From contig JADJHP010000015.1 in assembly GCA_016707525.1 (NCBI GenBank), positions 1 to 64,000 on the forward strand: a DNA stretch of 64,000 nucleotides, in the 5' to 3' direction. The position numbers and the translations under genes are program-made. A model generated the notes under the pieces. It worked only from the letters and a program-made list of their open reading frames with translations. It was not told the DNA's origin and did not search any database. Shown piece after piece: positions 7,396 to 15,941 of the stretch. This DNA comes from Ignavibacteriota bacterium (GTDB lineage Bacteria; Bacteroidota; Ignavibacteria; UBA10030; UBA6906). Position 1 is the first letter of the stretch, and every line of letters starts with the position of its first letter.

Positions 7396-9582
7396 ATGAA
7401 CAACCCCAAGTACAAAAAGAAGCTCGATGACCTGCTGGCGTTGTGCCAGAAGACCCTGCCGCGGCTTGATGAGAACCTGATCCGGCGGGCGTTCGACTTC
7501 GGCTTCAATGCCCATCGCCATGATATCCGCGCCTCGGGCGAGCCCTTCTTCGACCACCCCTTCGCCGTCGCCAAGATCGTTGCCAAAGAGATCCCGCTCG
7601 ATGACGTCTCCGTCGCCGCGGCGCTTCTCCATGACGTGGCCGAAGATACCGAATACACCGTTGCCGACATCCGCGAGGAGTTCGGCGGCACGGTGGCGGA
7701 CATTGTGGACGGCGCGACGAAGATCTCCGACATCTTCAAGAGCCACGATGTGACCCAGGCGGAGAGCTACCGGAAGATGTTGCTCTCCATGGTCAACGAC
7801 ATCCGCGTCATGCTCGTGAAGTTCGCGGACCGCCTGCACAATATGCGGACCCTGGAATATCTGCCGGTCGAAAAGCAGCGGCGGCTCGCCAAAGAGACCC
7901 TTGATATCTACGCCCCCTTCGCCCATCGGTTCGGCCTCGCGAACATCAAGTGGGAACTCGAGGACCTGTCGTTCAAGCATCTCCACCGCGAAGCGTACGA
8001 CCAGATCGCCCGCGACCTGAAGTCGCGGCGCAGGGAGCGCGAGCACTACATCCGGAAATTCTCCCAGCCGATCGAGAAGCGCCTCAAAGATGAGGGGTTC
8101 AAGTTCGAGATCAGCGGGCGACCGAAGCATATCTTCAGCATCTATAACAAGATGATGAAGCGGAACAAGCCGCTGGAAGAGGTGTACGACCTCTTCGCGG
8201 TCCGCATCATCCTGGACACCGCGGAGCCCAACGATTGTTTTGCGGTGTATGGTACGGTGGCCGATATCTATATTCCCAACCCCGAACGGTTCAAGAACTA
8301 CATCTCGGTACCGAAGAAGAACGGCTACCAGTCCATCCATACCACCGTGGTCGGGCCGGAAGGCAAGATGGTCGAGGTCCAGATCCGCACCCTGAAGATG
8401 CACGAAGTGGCGGAGAAGGGCGTCGCGGCGCACTGGATGTACAAGGAACACCCGGGGAATGTGGACCCCGAGATCGCGAACTGGGTGAGCTGGGTGCGCG
8501 AGATCTTCGAGAACGCCGCCGAGGGAACGGTCCCCACGCAGCAGTTGATGGAGAGCTTCAAGCTCAACCTGTATCAGGACGAGATCTACGTCTTCACGCC
8601 GAAAGGCGATCTGCGGATCCTGCCCAGCGGGTCGACCCCGATCGATTTTGCCTATGAGATCCATTCCAAGGTCGGTGACCACTGTATCGCCGCGAAGGTG
8701 AATGGCCGGATCGTACCGCTCGATACGCACCTCAAGAGCGGGGACCAGGTCGAGATCCTGACATCGAAGAACCAGACGCCGAACCCCGACTGGGAACAGT
8801 CGGTCGTGACGCACAAGGCGAAGGCGCACATCCGCCGGTGGATCAAGGATGAACAGCGCAAGGCGATGGATGAGGGGAAGGAGACGTGGGAGCGGCGGCT
8901 GAAGCGGGCGAAGGTCGCGATCAATGACGATGACCTCCTGCGGTTCGTGCGCGAGAAGAAGATGGAGAACACCTCCGCGTTCTACCTCGGGATCCACGAG
9001 GGAAAGATCGACCCGGACGAGGTGATCGCGCTGTATCAGGACGAGCAGAAGCACCCGCAGCCGACCGGAGTGGAAGAGGCGCGGATCGACGGGCTGTTCA
9101 ACCGGTTCATCACCACCGCCCGTGGCGGGAGCGGGGGCATCGTGCTCGACGGCACGCGCGACAATTTCATGCACAACTACGCGAAGTGCTGCCAGCCGAT
9201 CCCGGGCGACGAGGTCGTGGGCTTTGTGACCACCGGTGAGGGGATCAAGATCCACCGGAAGTCGTGCCACAATGTGCGTTCGATGATCAATGCGCACAGC
9301 AACCGGATCGTGGATGTGCAATGGCCCGGAGACAATACCGTGTTGTTCGTGGCTGGCGTGCGGGTGTCCGGCGACGACAGGCCTGCGATGTTGAACGACC
9401 TGACCCATGCGATCTCCACCTACAAGAACACGAACATCCGGAGCGTCAATATCGAGACGGCGGATGGGCTGTTCCAGGGCGCGTTCATCCTCAATGTCGA
9501 AAATACGGACCATCTCATGCGCATCATTGAGAAGCTCAGGAAGGTGCCGGGGGTGAGGACCATCGATCGGTTCGAGGAGTAG
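7396..9582 (+). CDS. rel: Bifunctional (p)ppGpp synthetase/hydrolase (RelA/SpoT family)
   Basis: Makes and degrades the alarmones pppGpp and ppGpp. The 728 residues hold the complete long-RSH order: an HD hydrolase domain with intact ALLHDVAEDTEYT near 75-90, a synthetase domain with 'PKHIFSIYNKMMKRNKP' and 'NGYQSIHTTVVGPEG...VEVQIRT', a TGS domain beginning 'DEIYVFTPKGDLRILPSGSTPIDFAY', a conserved zinc-finger-like stretch with 'NYAKCCQPIPGD', and a C-terminal ACT domain. Both catalytic halves look intact, so it is probably the only long RSH here. AGGAG precedes the ATG at 7396, and ruvX follows five bases after the stop. Confidence 0.95.
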   Translation: MNNPKYKKKLDDLLALCQKTLPRLDENLIRRAFDFGFNAHRHDIRASGEPFFDHPFAVAKIVAKEIPLDDVSVAAALLHDVAEDTEYTVADIREEFGGTVADIVDGATKISDIFKSHDVTQAESYRKMLLSMVNDIRVMLVKFADRLHNMRTLEYLPVEKQRRLAKETLDIYAPFAHRFGLANIKWELEDLSFKHLHREAYDQIARDLKSRRREREHYIRKFSQPIEKRLKDEGFKFEISGRPKHIFSIYNKMMKRNKPLEEVYDLFAVRIILDTAEPNDCFAVYGTVADIYIPNPERFKNYISVPKKNGYQSIHTTVVGPEGKMVEVQIRTLKMHEVAEKGVAAHWMYKEHPGNVDPEIANWVSWVREIFENAAEGTVPTQQLMESFKLNLYQDEIYVFTPKGDLRILPSGSTPIDFAYEIHSKVGDHCIAAKVNGRIVPLDTHLKSGDQVEILTSKNQTPNPDWEQSVVTHKAKAHIRRWIKDEQRKAMDEGKETWERRLKRAKVAINDDDLLRFVREKKMENTSAFYLGIHEGKIDPDEVIALYQDEQKHPQPTGVEEARIDGLFNRFITTARGGSGGIVLDGTRDNFMHNYAKCCQPIPGDEVVGFVTTGEGIKIHRKSCHNVRSMINAHSNRIVDVQWPGDNTVLFVAGVRVSGDDRPAMLNDLTHAISTYKNTNIRSVNIETADGLFQGAFILNVENTDHLMRIIEKLRKVPGVRTIDRFEE

Positions 9583-9587
9583 CCGGG

Positions 9588-10025
9588 ATGGCCGGAGAAC
9601 CGGGGCGGGTGCTGGCGCTGGACTACGGGGCGAAGCGTGTCGGTGTTGCCATGAGCGACCCCCTGCGTATCCTCGCGAGCGGTGTGGGTACATGGGCCAA
9701 CGATGCCGGCCTGCTGACGGCCATCGCGAAGCACGTGCAGGATGAGATGGTCGTGCTCATCGTTGTCGGCATGCCCTATGCGCCCGACGGCGGCAAGGGC
9801 GCAAAGGCACGCGAAGTGGAGGCGTTCATGGAGCGCCTGCGGGGGGTGGTGCAGGTGCCGTTGACCACATGGGACGAGAGTTACACCAGCGTGGAAGCGC
9901 ATCAGGCCTTCCGCGATGGGGGGATGAAGAAGAAGCAACGGCGCGACCGTGCGGCGGTGGACACCATGGCGGCCCGGATCCTGCTTCAGCAGTTCCTTGA
10001 TGCGCAGCCCGCGCGTCAGGGGTGA
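9588..10025 (+). CDS. ruvX: YqgF/RuvX family putative pre-16S rRNA nuclease
   Basis: A 145-residue RNase-H-like protein. It begins 'VLALDYGAKRVGVAMSDP', the family's first catalytic Asp region, continues with 'VVGMPYAPDGGKGAKAREVEAF' and 'TWDESYTSVEAHQ', and ends with 'KKQRRDRAAVDTMAARILLQQFLD', which supplies the last catalytic Asp. The family trims pre-16S rRNA and has been proposed as a Holliday-junction resolvase. It follows rel by five bases and overlaps mtgA by four. Confidence 0.92.
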   Translation: MAGEPGRVLALDYGAKRVGVAMSDPLRILASGVGTWANDAGLLTAIAKHVQDEMVVLIVVGMPYAPDGGKGAKAREVEAFMERLRGVVQVPLTTWDESYTSVEAHQAFRDGGMKKKQRRDRAAVDTMAARILLQQFLDAQPARQG

Positions 10026-10999
10026 CCGCACCAGCCGATCGATCACTACATTCTGGAACACCGTTGTCACTACCTGAGACCGAAACTCCCGCACCGCAGT
10101 CGTCACGGCCGGCCGCATTTCTGAAGGCGGCATGGGGGTGGGTGCGCACGCACAAGTTCAAGACCCTTCTGCTCCTCATTGCGGCATTCGTCGTCTATGT
10201 CATCCTCAGCATCCCGTACTTCGGGGTTCTCTCGTTGGGCAATACGAACCCCGACGAGACCGCGTTGATGCGGCAACGGCTTGCGGAGGCAGAGGATGAT
10301 GGCAGGCCGTTGAAGATCACCCGGACGTGGATCCCCATCGGGAAGATCCCGAAGTATGTCCTGGACTGCATCGTCGTTGCCGAAGATGGGACATTCTATG
10401 AGCACGGGGGTATCGACTGGTTCGAGATCCAGGAGTCGCTGGAGAAGAACCTGGAAGAGGGGAGAGCGGCACGTGGAGCGAGCACGATCACCCAGCAGCT
10501 CGCGAAGAACCTCTTCCTCTCCACGTCGAAGGACCCGCTCCGGAAACTGCGCGAGGTGATCATCACCGTCATGATGGAACGGACGCTGGAGAAGCGGCGT
10601 ATCCTGGAACTGTATGTGAACCTGATCGAATGGGGGCGCGGTGTCTTCGGGATCGAGGCCGCGGCGCGCACCTACTTCGGAAAATCCGCGTCCGCGCTCA
10701 CGCTGGATGAGGCTGCACGCCTCGCCGCGGTCATCCCGAGTCCGCTCCGTCACCGTCCGGACACCGACTCGCGGTACGTTCTGCGCAGAAAAGCGATCGT
10801 CCTCGGGCGCCTCACGGCCCGCCGACAGGTCCCTGTCCTTGAACAGGAGGAGGAGCCGGCACTCCCGGCCGAACAGGTACTCCCGGATCGCGATACCGGC
10901 GCTTCTCCGGCTCCGGGAGCGGAACCGTCCGCGCCTCCGGCCCCGATCGAGGAGCCGGAGGCGCCACCGGATACCAGTGGAACAGACCAGGGCATGTGA
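10022..10999 (+). CDS. mtgA: Monofunctional peptidoglycan glycosyltransferase (MtgA-like)
   Basis: Polymerises lipid II glycan strands outside the cytoplasmic membrane. A cytosolic N-terminus of about 45 residues precedes one transmembrane segment (LLLLIAAFVVYVILSIPYFG, about 47-66). The GT51 domain follows with EDGTFYEHGGIDW (catalytic Glu), 'RGASTITQQLAKNLFLS', 'EKRRILELYVNLIEWG' and 'GIEAAARTYFGKSA'. The last 55 residues are a Pro/Glu/Ala-rich, probably disordered tail not usual for MtgA. There is no transpeptidase domain. The start is GTG at 10022, coupled to ruvX by a GTGA overlap; other in-frame starts are possible. Confidence 0.88.
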   Translation: MTAPADRSLHSGTPLSLPETETPAPQSSRPAAFLKAAWGWVRTHKFKTLLLLIAAFVVYVILSIPYFGVLSLGNTNPDETALMRQRLAEAEDDGRPLKITRTWIPIGKIPKYVLDCIVVAEDGTFYEHGGIDWFEIQESLEKNLEEGRAARGASTITQQLAKNLFLSTSKDPLRKLREVIITVMMERTLEKRRILELYVNLIEWGRGVFGIEAAARTYFGKSASALTLDEAARLAAVIPSPLRHRPDTDSRYVLRRKAIVLGRLTARRQVPVLEQEEEPALPAEQVLPDRDTGASPAPGAEPSAPPAPIEEPEAPPDTSGTDQGM

Positions 11000-11000
11000 G

Positions 11001-11669
11001 ATGGACTACAAGGATGTGAACGCGCTGATCGAGGAAGGCGAGGGGTTCGAGGTGGAGTTCAAGCGTAAGTTCTCCACTCCCGAGAAGATCGCCCGCGCCC
11101 TGATCGCCTTCGCGAATACCCGGGGAGGGCATATCCTGTTCGGGGTGGACGACGACGGTTCGATCGTCGGTGTGGAGAGCGAGAAGAGTGAGGTGGACCT
11201 CATCCGCGAGGCGGGACTGCATTTTTGTGTGCCGGAGATCGAACCGGGGATCGATATCGTGGCCTTCAGCGGCCTGGATGTGGTGGTGGCAACCATTGCG
11301 GAGAGCGACCAGAAACCGCACTACTATGCCGGGGAGGCCAATGGCTTCCCGAATGGCGAGGGAACCAGGGTCTATATCCGGGTCAACGATAAGACGGTGA
11401 TGGCCAGTAAGGAAGTGGTGAAGATCCTCAAGAATGAGCGGCCGGATGCTCCCGCCATCAAGATCGAGATAGGGGAGAACGAAAAGAGGCTGTTCAAGTA
11501 CCTGGACGAGAACGAGCGGATCACGTCAAAGGAGTTCTTAAAGCTTGTGAATATCTCCCAGCACCGGGCTTCCAGGATCCTGGTGGGGTTGGTCCGGGCC
11601 GGGGTGGTCAGGATCCATACCCTGGAGAAGACGGATTTCTTCACCCTGGCGTACGATGTGACGAAGTAG
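11001..11669 (+). CDS. AlbA_2/Schlafen-type ATP-binding-domain protein with C-terminal winged helix
   Basis: A 222-residue protein. The N-terminal AlbA_2 (formerly AAA_4) domain has 'EGFEVEFKRKF' and 'IARALIAFANTRGGHILFGVDDDGSIVGV', the family's diagnostic pair. The C-terminal 60 residues (NEKRLFKYLDENERITSKEFLKLVNISQHRASRILVGLVRAGVV) look like a winged-helix DNA-binding domain. Relatives are putative transcription regulators or nucleases; the role here is unknown. The ATG at 11001 is one base after the mtgA stop. Its 3' end overlaps the convergent TrmH gene by 29 bases. Confidence 0.8.
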   Translation: MDYKDVNALIEEGEGFEVEFKRKFSTPEKIARALIAFANTRGGHILFGVDDDGSIVGVESEKSEVDLIREAGLHFCVPEIEPGIDIVAFSGLDVVVATIAESDQKPHYYAGEANGFPNGEGTRVYIRVNDKTVMASKEVVKILKNERPDAPAIKIEIGENEKRLFKYLDENERITSKEFLKLVNISQHRASRILVGLVRAGVVRIHTLEKTDFFTLAYDVTK

Positions 11670-12219
11670 GGGGTGTCTGTTGGAGAACCCGGACCATTTC
11701 GAACACCGCGATCCCGTACGCAACGGCGACGTTCAGGGACTGCTTGGCGCCGAACATGGGAATCTCGATCGCCATGTCGGCGGCCTCGACCAGTGCTGGA
11801 GATATTCCGGTTAACTCGTTGCCTATCAACAAACAAAGTGGGAATTCCTCGGGTTGTACCGAGGTGTGCGGGCGGCTTCCATCAGTCTGTTCCACGAGAC
11901 AGATCCTCACTCCTTCTCCCTTCAACCTTGCGATGGCTTCCAGAGGGTCCTTCGCGTAGGACCAGGGAACCGTGTCGGTAGCCCCCAGAGCCGTCTTACT
12001 GATCTCCTTCCGGGGAGGGTAGGGTGTAAAACCCGTCAGAATGACCTCCTTCACCCTGGCGCCGTCCGAGGTCCGGAATATGGAACCGACGTTGTACATG
12101 CTCCGGATGTTATCCAGGAGCACGTAGATGGGGAACCTGGGAGCACGCTGGATCTCATCGCCGGCGAGCCGGTGGGCGGAGATCTGGTCGTGACTGAGCT
12201 TTTTCAGGGGAGGCTGCAT
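11641..12219 (-). CDS. TrmH/SpoU family RNA 2'-O-methyltransferase
   Basis: An AdoMet-dependent SPOUT methylase of 192 residues with all three family motifs: 'NIRSMYNVGSIFRTSDGA' (motif 1), 'LCLLIGNELTGIS' (motif 2) and 'PMFGAKQSLNVAVAYGIAVFEMVR' (motif 3, knot region). It lacks an N-terminal L30-like domain, so it is a short TrmH-like form. It probably modifies tRNA or rRNA at the ribose, but the target is not deducible. It lies divergently from cmk. Confidence 0.9.
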   Translation of the reverse strand: MQPPLKKLSHDQISAHRLAGDEIQRAPRFPIYVLLDNIRSMYNVGSIFRTSDGARVKEVILTGFTPYPPRKEISKTALGATDTVPWSYAKDPLEAIARLKGEGVRICLVEQTDGSRPHTSVQPEEFPLCLLIGNELTGISPALVEAADMAIEIPMFGAKQSLNVAVAYGIAVFEMVRVLQQTPPTSSHRTPG

Positions 12220-12262
12220 AGGTGGGTCAAGATACGGCTTTCCACCGAGGATTTCAAAGAAG

Positions 12263-12291
12263 TTGCCGCTTGGATCCTATTTTCGTATATT
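12263..12291 (+). promoter_or_regulatory. Promoter of the cmk-ispH(-rpsA) unit
   Basis: TTGCCG at 12263-12268, a 17-base spacer and TATATT at 12286-12291. The expected start near 12298 is about 18 bases before the GTG of cmk. Confidence 0.55.
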
Positions 12292-12315
12292 CTTTTCTCA
12301 CGAGAAATCGATCAA

Positions 12316-13008
12316 GTGACTGAACGCCGGTTGGTAATCGCAATAGATGGCCCTGCCGCTTCCGGGAAGAGCACGACGGCACGATTGGCCGCCGGTCGGC
12401 TGGGGTACATACATGTGGACACGGGGGCGATGTACCGTGCGGTGACCCTCAAGGTCCTGCGCGCGGGCATCGTGCCGGAGGATGCTTCCTCCATTGCGGA
12501 GTTGCTGCCCGGGACGCATGTGCAGTTGATACAGTCGTCGCAGGGTCTGCGCATCCTGCTCGATGGTGAGGACGTTTCGGAAGCCATCCGGACGCCTGCC
12601 GTGACCCGTGCCGTGAGCGCGGTGAGCAGTCAGCGCCTCGTGCGCGAAGCGATGGTGCGCGAGCAGCGTCTGATGGGCAAGGATGGCGGGATCGTGCTGG
12701 AAGGGCGTGACATCGGGACGGTGGTCTTTCCCGATGCCGACCTCAAGTTCTTCATGGTGGCAGGCATCAACGCGCGGGCACAGCGCAGGCAGGAAGAACT
12801 CGCCGTGCGCGGTGAACACATCGCTCTCGATGTTCTCGAAACCGAGATCGCCGAGAGGGATGCACGTGATGCATCGCGGGCCGAGTCGCCGCTGCGTCGT
12901 GCGGATGATGCCATCGATATCGATACCTCGGACATGTCGATCGAGGAGCAGGTTGCGTTCGTGGTGAAGACGGTGGAAGCCCGCAGGGGCGGAGGAGAGG
13001 GACGATGA
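12316..13008 (+). CDS. cmk: Cytidylate kinase
   Basis: Phosphorylates CMP and dCMP using ATP. The 230 residues are of normal length, with 'IAIDGPAASGKSTTARLAA' (P-loop), 'IHVDTGAMYRAVTL', 'GIVLEGRDIGTVVFPDADLKFFM' and 'RDARDASRAESPLRRADDAIDID'. There is no ATG near the domain start; GTG at 12316 is the only sensible start and fits the promoter position. The last four bases overlap ispH (ATGA). The cmk-ispH-rpsA order is conserved in many bacteria. Confidence 0.93.
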   Translation: MTERRLVIAIDGPAASGKSTTARLAAGRLGYIHVDTGAMYRAVTLKVLRAGIVPEDASSIAELLPGTHVQLIQSSQGLRILLDGEDVSEAIRTPAVTRAVSAVSSQRLVREAMVREQRLMGKDGGIVLEGRDIGTVVFPDADLKFFMVAGINARAQRRQEELAVRGEHIALDVLETEIAERDARDASRAESPLRRADDAIDIDTSDMSIEEQVAFVVKTVEARRGGGEGR

Positions 13009-13884
13009 AGGTGACGATCGACGGCAGTGCGGGATTCTGTTGGGGTGTCGTCCGCACGATCGATATCGCAGAAGAAGAGATGAAGGCCGGTGATGCGCTG
13101 TACTCGCTCGGGCCGGTGATCCACAATCCGATGGAGATCGAGCGGCTGCGGGAAAAGGGCCTTGCGACGATCACGCATGCCGACCTCGCCTCGTTGGCGG
13201 GCAAGAAAGTATTGATCCGGGCGCACGGCGAACCGCCGTCGACGTACCGCGAGGCGAAGAAGCAGGGCGTGACGCTCATCGATGCCACCTGTCCGGTGGT
13301 GACGAAAGTGCAGGAGCGGATCCGCAAGTTCCATGACAATGGCTATCAGATCGTGATCTTCGGCAAGAAGGACCACGCTGAAGTGATCGGGTTGCTGGGC
13401 CATACGAACAATGAAGCCATCGTCGTGAAGTCGGTGGCCGAAGCGGAAAAGGTGGATGCCGGGAAGAAAACGGTGCTCTTCTCGCAGACCACCATGGACA
13501 AGGCGACGTTCTATGAGATCGCCGGTGTCCTGAAGAAGAGGAATCCAGGAATTCGTCGTCGGCACGTTCGAAGAGTCGGCGATCGATTTCCACGCGAAGG
13601 ACACCATCTGCGGCCAGGTGTCGGGGCGCGACAAGAAACTGAGGGAGTTCGCCGCGTCGCAGGACGTCATGATCTTTGTGGCGGGGCGCGACTCGTCGAA
13701 CGGCAAGGTGCTGTACGATATTTGCAGAGAAGCGAACCCGCGCTCGTATTTCATCGAACAGGCGGGGGAGCTGCAGGCGTCCTGGTTCCGCGGCGTGGCC
13801 ACGGTCGGGATCAGCGGTGCAACATCGACGCCGCACTGGCTGATGAGCAGGGTCAAGGACGCCATCGAAGGAATTGAGCGGTAA
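13005..13884 (+). CDS. ispH: 4-hydroxy-3-methylbut-2-enyl diphosphate reductase, one frame change
   Basis: The last step of the MEP isoprenoid pathway, an Fe-S enzyme yielding IPP and DMAPP. Frame one gives residues 1-181 with Cys12 (GFCWGVV) and Cys96 (DATCPVV), the 'RAHG' and 'GHTNNEA' motifs. Sequence then continues in the next frame as EFVVGTFEESAIDFHAKDT, which includes the third cluster Cys (DTICGQVSGRDKKL), 'AGRDSSNGKVLYDI' and 'GISGATSTPHWLM'. Removing one G of the GG at 13548-13549 restores a 292-residue protein reading KKRNPEFVVGTF. Because the gene is essential in MEP organisms and the rest is well conserved, a sequencing indel is the simplest explanation; a true null allele is possible only if another route exists. 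Confidence 0.9.
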
Positions 13885-14034
13885 CGAACGTCATCATTAA
13901 ACCAATAACCACTAACTCAATGCTCTTCCTGCTGCGGGGCAATGCAGGGCCGACCTGATGACGACGGCCCGGGCAACCACAGCAGGAACGTCCCGCCTCC
14001 ATACGGGACAGTATGTCGCACAATAGGAGGATGA
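13885..14034 (+). promoter_or_regulatory. Structured leader of rpsA
   Basis: The 150 bases between ispH and rpsA hold nested inverted repeats. A perfect 9-bp stem pairs 13926-13934 with 13980-13988 and encloses a second hairpin (GGGCCG 13947-13952 with CGGCCC 13965-13970). A third hairpin (GTCCCG 13990-13995 with CGGGAC 14004-14009) precedes AGGAGG and the ATG. A possible promoter, TTGAGC-N17-TTAAAC at 13874-13902, would place the RNA start just upstream. E. coli S1 represses its own translation through a structured leader; similar control is inferred here. Confidence 0.5.
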
Positions 14035-15780
14035 ATGGCAGGATTCACAAAAGGCGCGCAGACATCTTTGGATGAGCGTGACTATAGCGAGGCCCAGTAC
14101 GACGAGATGCTCAAGTTGTACGAGGGAACGCTCGGCAAGATCAATGAAGGGGAGATCATCAAAGGCCGGATCGTAACGATCGGCGATAACGAAGTGTCGG
14201 TCGACATCGGGTTCAAGTCGGAAGGCGTCGTTCCCCTTGCAGAATTCTCCCGCCCTGACGAGCTCAAGGTCGGAGAAGAGATCGAAGTATTCCTGGAAAG
14301 CGTTGAGAACAAGGAAGGGCAGCTTGTCCTCTCACGCAAACGCGCCGACTTCATGCGCGTGTGGGAACGGGTCACGAAGGCATTCGACACCGGCGAAGTG
14401 CTGCAGGGCCGCTGCGTGCGGCGCATCAAGGGTGGTATCGTGGTGGATCTGATGAGCATCGACGCATTCCTGCCGGGCTCGCAGATCGACGTTCGCCCGG
14501 TACGCGACTTCGATGTCTACATTGGCAAGACCATGGACTTCCGCGTGGTGAAGATCAATCACCCGTCCGAGAACGTCGTCGTCAGCCACAAGGTCCTCGT
14601 TGAGGAAGAGATGGCCGGCCAGCGCAAGGCGATCATCGAAAGCCTCGAGAAGGGCCAGATCCTCGAAGGGTCCGTCAAGGCCATCACCGATTTCGGCGTG
14701 TTCGTCGACCTCGGCGGCGTGGACGGCCTCGTGCACATTACGGACCTCTCCTGGGGCCGTATCAATCATCCGTCGGAGATCGTCAAGCTCGACCAGACGA
14801 TCAACGTCGTGGTGCTCGACTTCGATCAGGAAAAGAAACGCATCTCCCTGGGCTACAAGCAGCTCCAGCCCCATCCGTGGGAGAATATCCAGGACAAGTA
14901 CCCGGTCGGGACGAAGGTCACCGGCAAGGTCGTGTCACTCGCCGACTACGGTGCATTCGTGGAGATCGAGAAGGGCATCGAAGGCCTGATCCACATCTCC
15001 GAAATGAGCTGGACGCAGCACATCAAGCATCCGTCGCAGGTCGTGTCGATGGGCCAGATGGTCGATGCGGTCATCCTCAGCCTCGACAAGGACGCCAAGA
15101 AGCTGTCGCTCGGCATCAAGCAGCTCGAGCCGGATCCGTGGCTCACGCTCATGCAGAAGTATCCGGTGGGTTCGCGCCACAAGGGCATCGTGCGCAACCT
15201 GACGAACTTCGGCGTGTTCGTGGAACTCGAGCAGGGCGTGGATGGCCTCGTGCACATCTCCGACCTGTCGTGGACGAAGAAGGTCCGCCATCCGGGCGAG
15301 ATCGTGAAGAAGGGCGACGAGATCGAGGTCATCATCCTCGGTGTGGACGTCGACCAGCGCCGCATCTCGCTCGGCCACAAGCAGATCGAGGACAATCCCT
15401 GGGACCGTTTCGGCGACAACTACAAGGTCGGGACCGAAGTGGAAGGGAAGATCGTCCGGATCATCGAGAAGGGCGTCATCGTCGAACTGCCCCTGGGCGT
15501 CGACGGCTTCGTGCCGATCTCGCAGCTTGCGTTGGGCCAGATCAAGAACATCGCCGATAAGTTCAAGGTCGGTGATGCGCTTCCCCTGAAGGTCGTCGAA
15601 TTCGACAAGGACTCCAAGAAGATCGTCCTGTCGGCCGCCGAATTCCTGAAGGGCAAGGAAGGCAAGGTGGTGACGGATTACATGGCGGCCCACAAGCTGC
15701 CGACGCACACCGTCGCCGACCTGGCTACGATCACGGGCCAGACCCCGACGGGCGATACGTCGATCCCGCAGGGTAACTGA
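14035..15780 (+). CDS. rpsA: 30S ribosomal protein S1
   Basis: Binds mRNA on the small subunit and helps initiate translation of structured or weakly anchored messages. The 581 residues contain six S1 OB-fold repeats. Each has the 'G.V..i..fGvFVdlg.gvdGLvHisdls' pattern, most clearly 'GSVKAITDFGVFVDLGGVDG', 'GKVVSLADYGAFVEIEKGIEG' and 'GIVRNLTNFGVFVELEQGVDG'. Length is typical. A consensus AGGAGG lies about six bases before the ATG. Confidence 0.96.
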   Translation: MAGFTKGAQTSLDERDYSEAQYDEMLKLYEGTLGKINEGEIIKGRIVTIGDNEVSVDIGFKSEGVVPLAEFSRPDELKVGEEIEVFLESVENKEGQLVLSRKRADFMRVWERVTKAFDTGEVLQGRCVRRIKGGIVVDLMSIDAFLPGSQIDVRPVRDFDVYIGKTMDFRVVKINHPSENVVVSHKVLVEEEMAGQRKAIIESLEKGQILEGSVKAITDFGVFVDLGGVDGLVHITDLSWGRINHPSEIVKLDQTINVVVLDFDQEKKRISLGYKQLQPHPWENIQDKYPVGTKVTGKVVSLADYGAFVEIEKGIEGLIHISEMSWTQHIKHPSQVVSMGQMVDAVILSLDKDAKKLSLGIKQLEPDPWLTLMQKYPVGSRHKGIVRNLTNFGVFVELEQGVDGLVHISDLSWTKKVRHPGEIVKKGDEIEVIILGVDVDQRRISLGHKQIEDNPWDRFGDNYKVGTEVEGKIVRIIEKGVIVELPLGVDGFVPISQLALGQIKNIADKFKVGDALPLKVVEFDKDSKKIVLSAAEFLKGKEGKVVTDYMAAHKLPTHTVADLATITGQTPTGDTSIPQGN

Positions 15781-15895
15781 TCCATCTGAGGTCTCTCGTT
15801 ACGGCGCCACGGCGCAGGTGATGGAACCCCATCCCTGCGCCTGCGTGCCTGTCGCGGGAGCGACCGTAGAACAAGGAACACAGAAGTTGTGAACT

Positions 15896-15936
15896 GGGGT
15901 TGAAGGCTGTATCACGCCATCAACCCCTTTCTTTTG
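15896..15936 (+). terminator. Intrinsic terminator between rpsA and mtaB
   Basis: An 8-bp stem (GGGGTTGA 15896-15903 with TCAACCCC 15920-15927) is followed by TTTCTTTTG. A second, longer hairpin without a T-run (GGCGCAGG...CCTGCGCC, 15811-15841) lies upstream of it. The terminator ends six bases before the mtaB start, so mtaB needs its own promoter or readthrough. Confidence 0.7.
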
Positions 15937-15941
15937 ATACC

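Noticed and set aside
7291..9693. An 800-codon minus-strand frame opposite rel
   Set aside because: His/Arg/Asp-rich shadow of a well-supported gene.
13541..13560. Programmed frameshift in ispH
   Set aside because: No slippery heptamer, stop-codon context or known precedent; similar one-base breaks occur throughout the window, so error is simpler.
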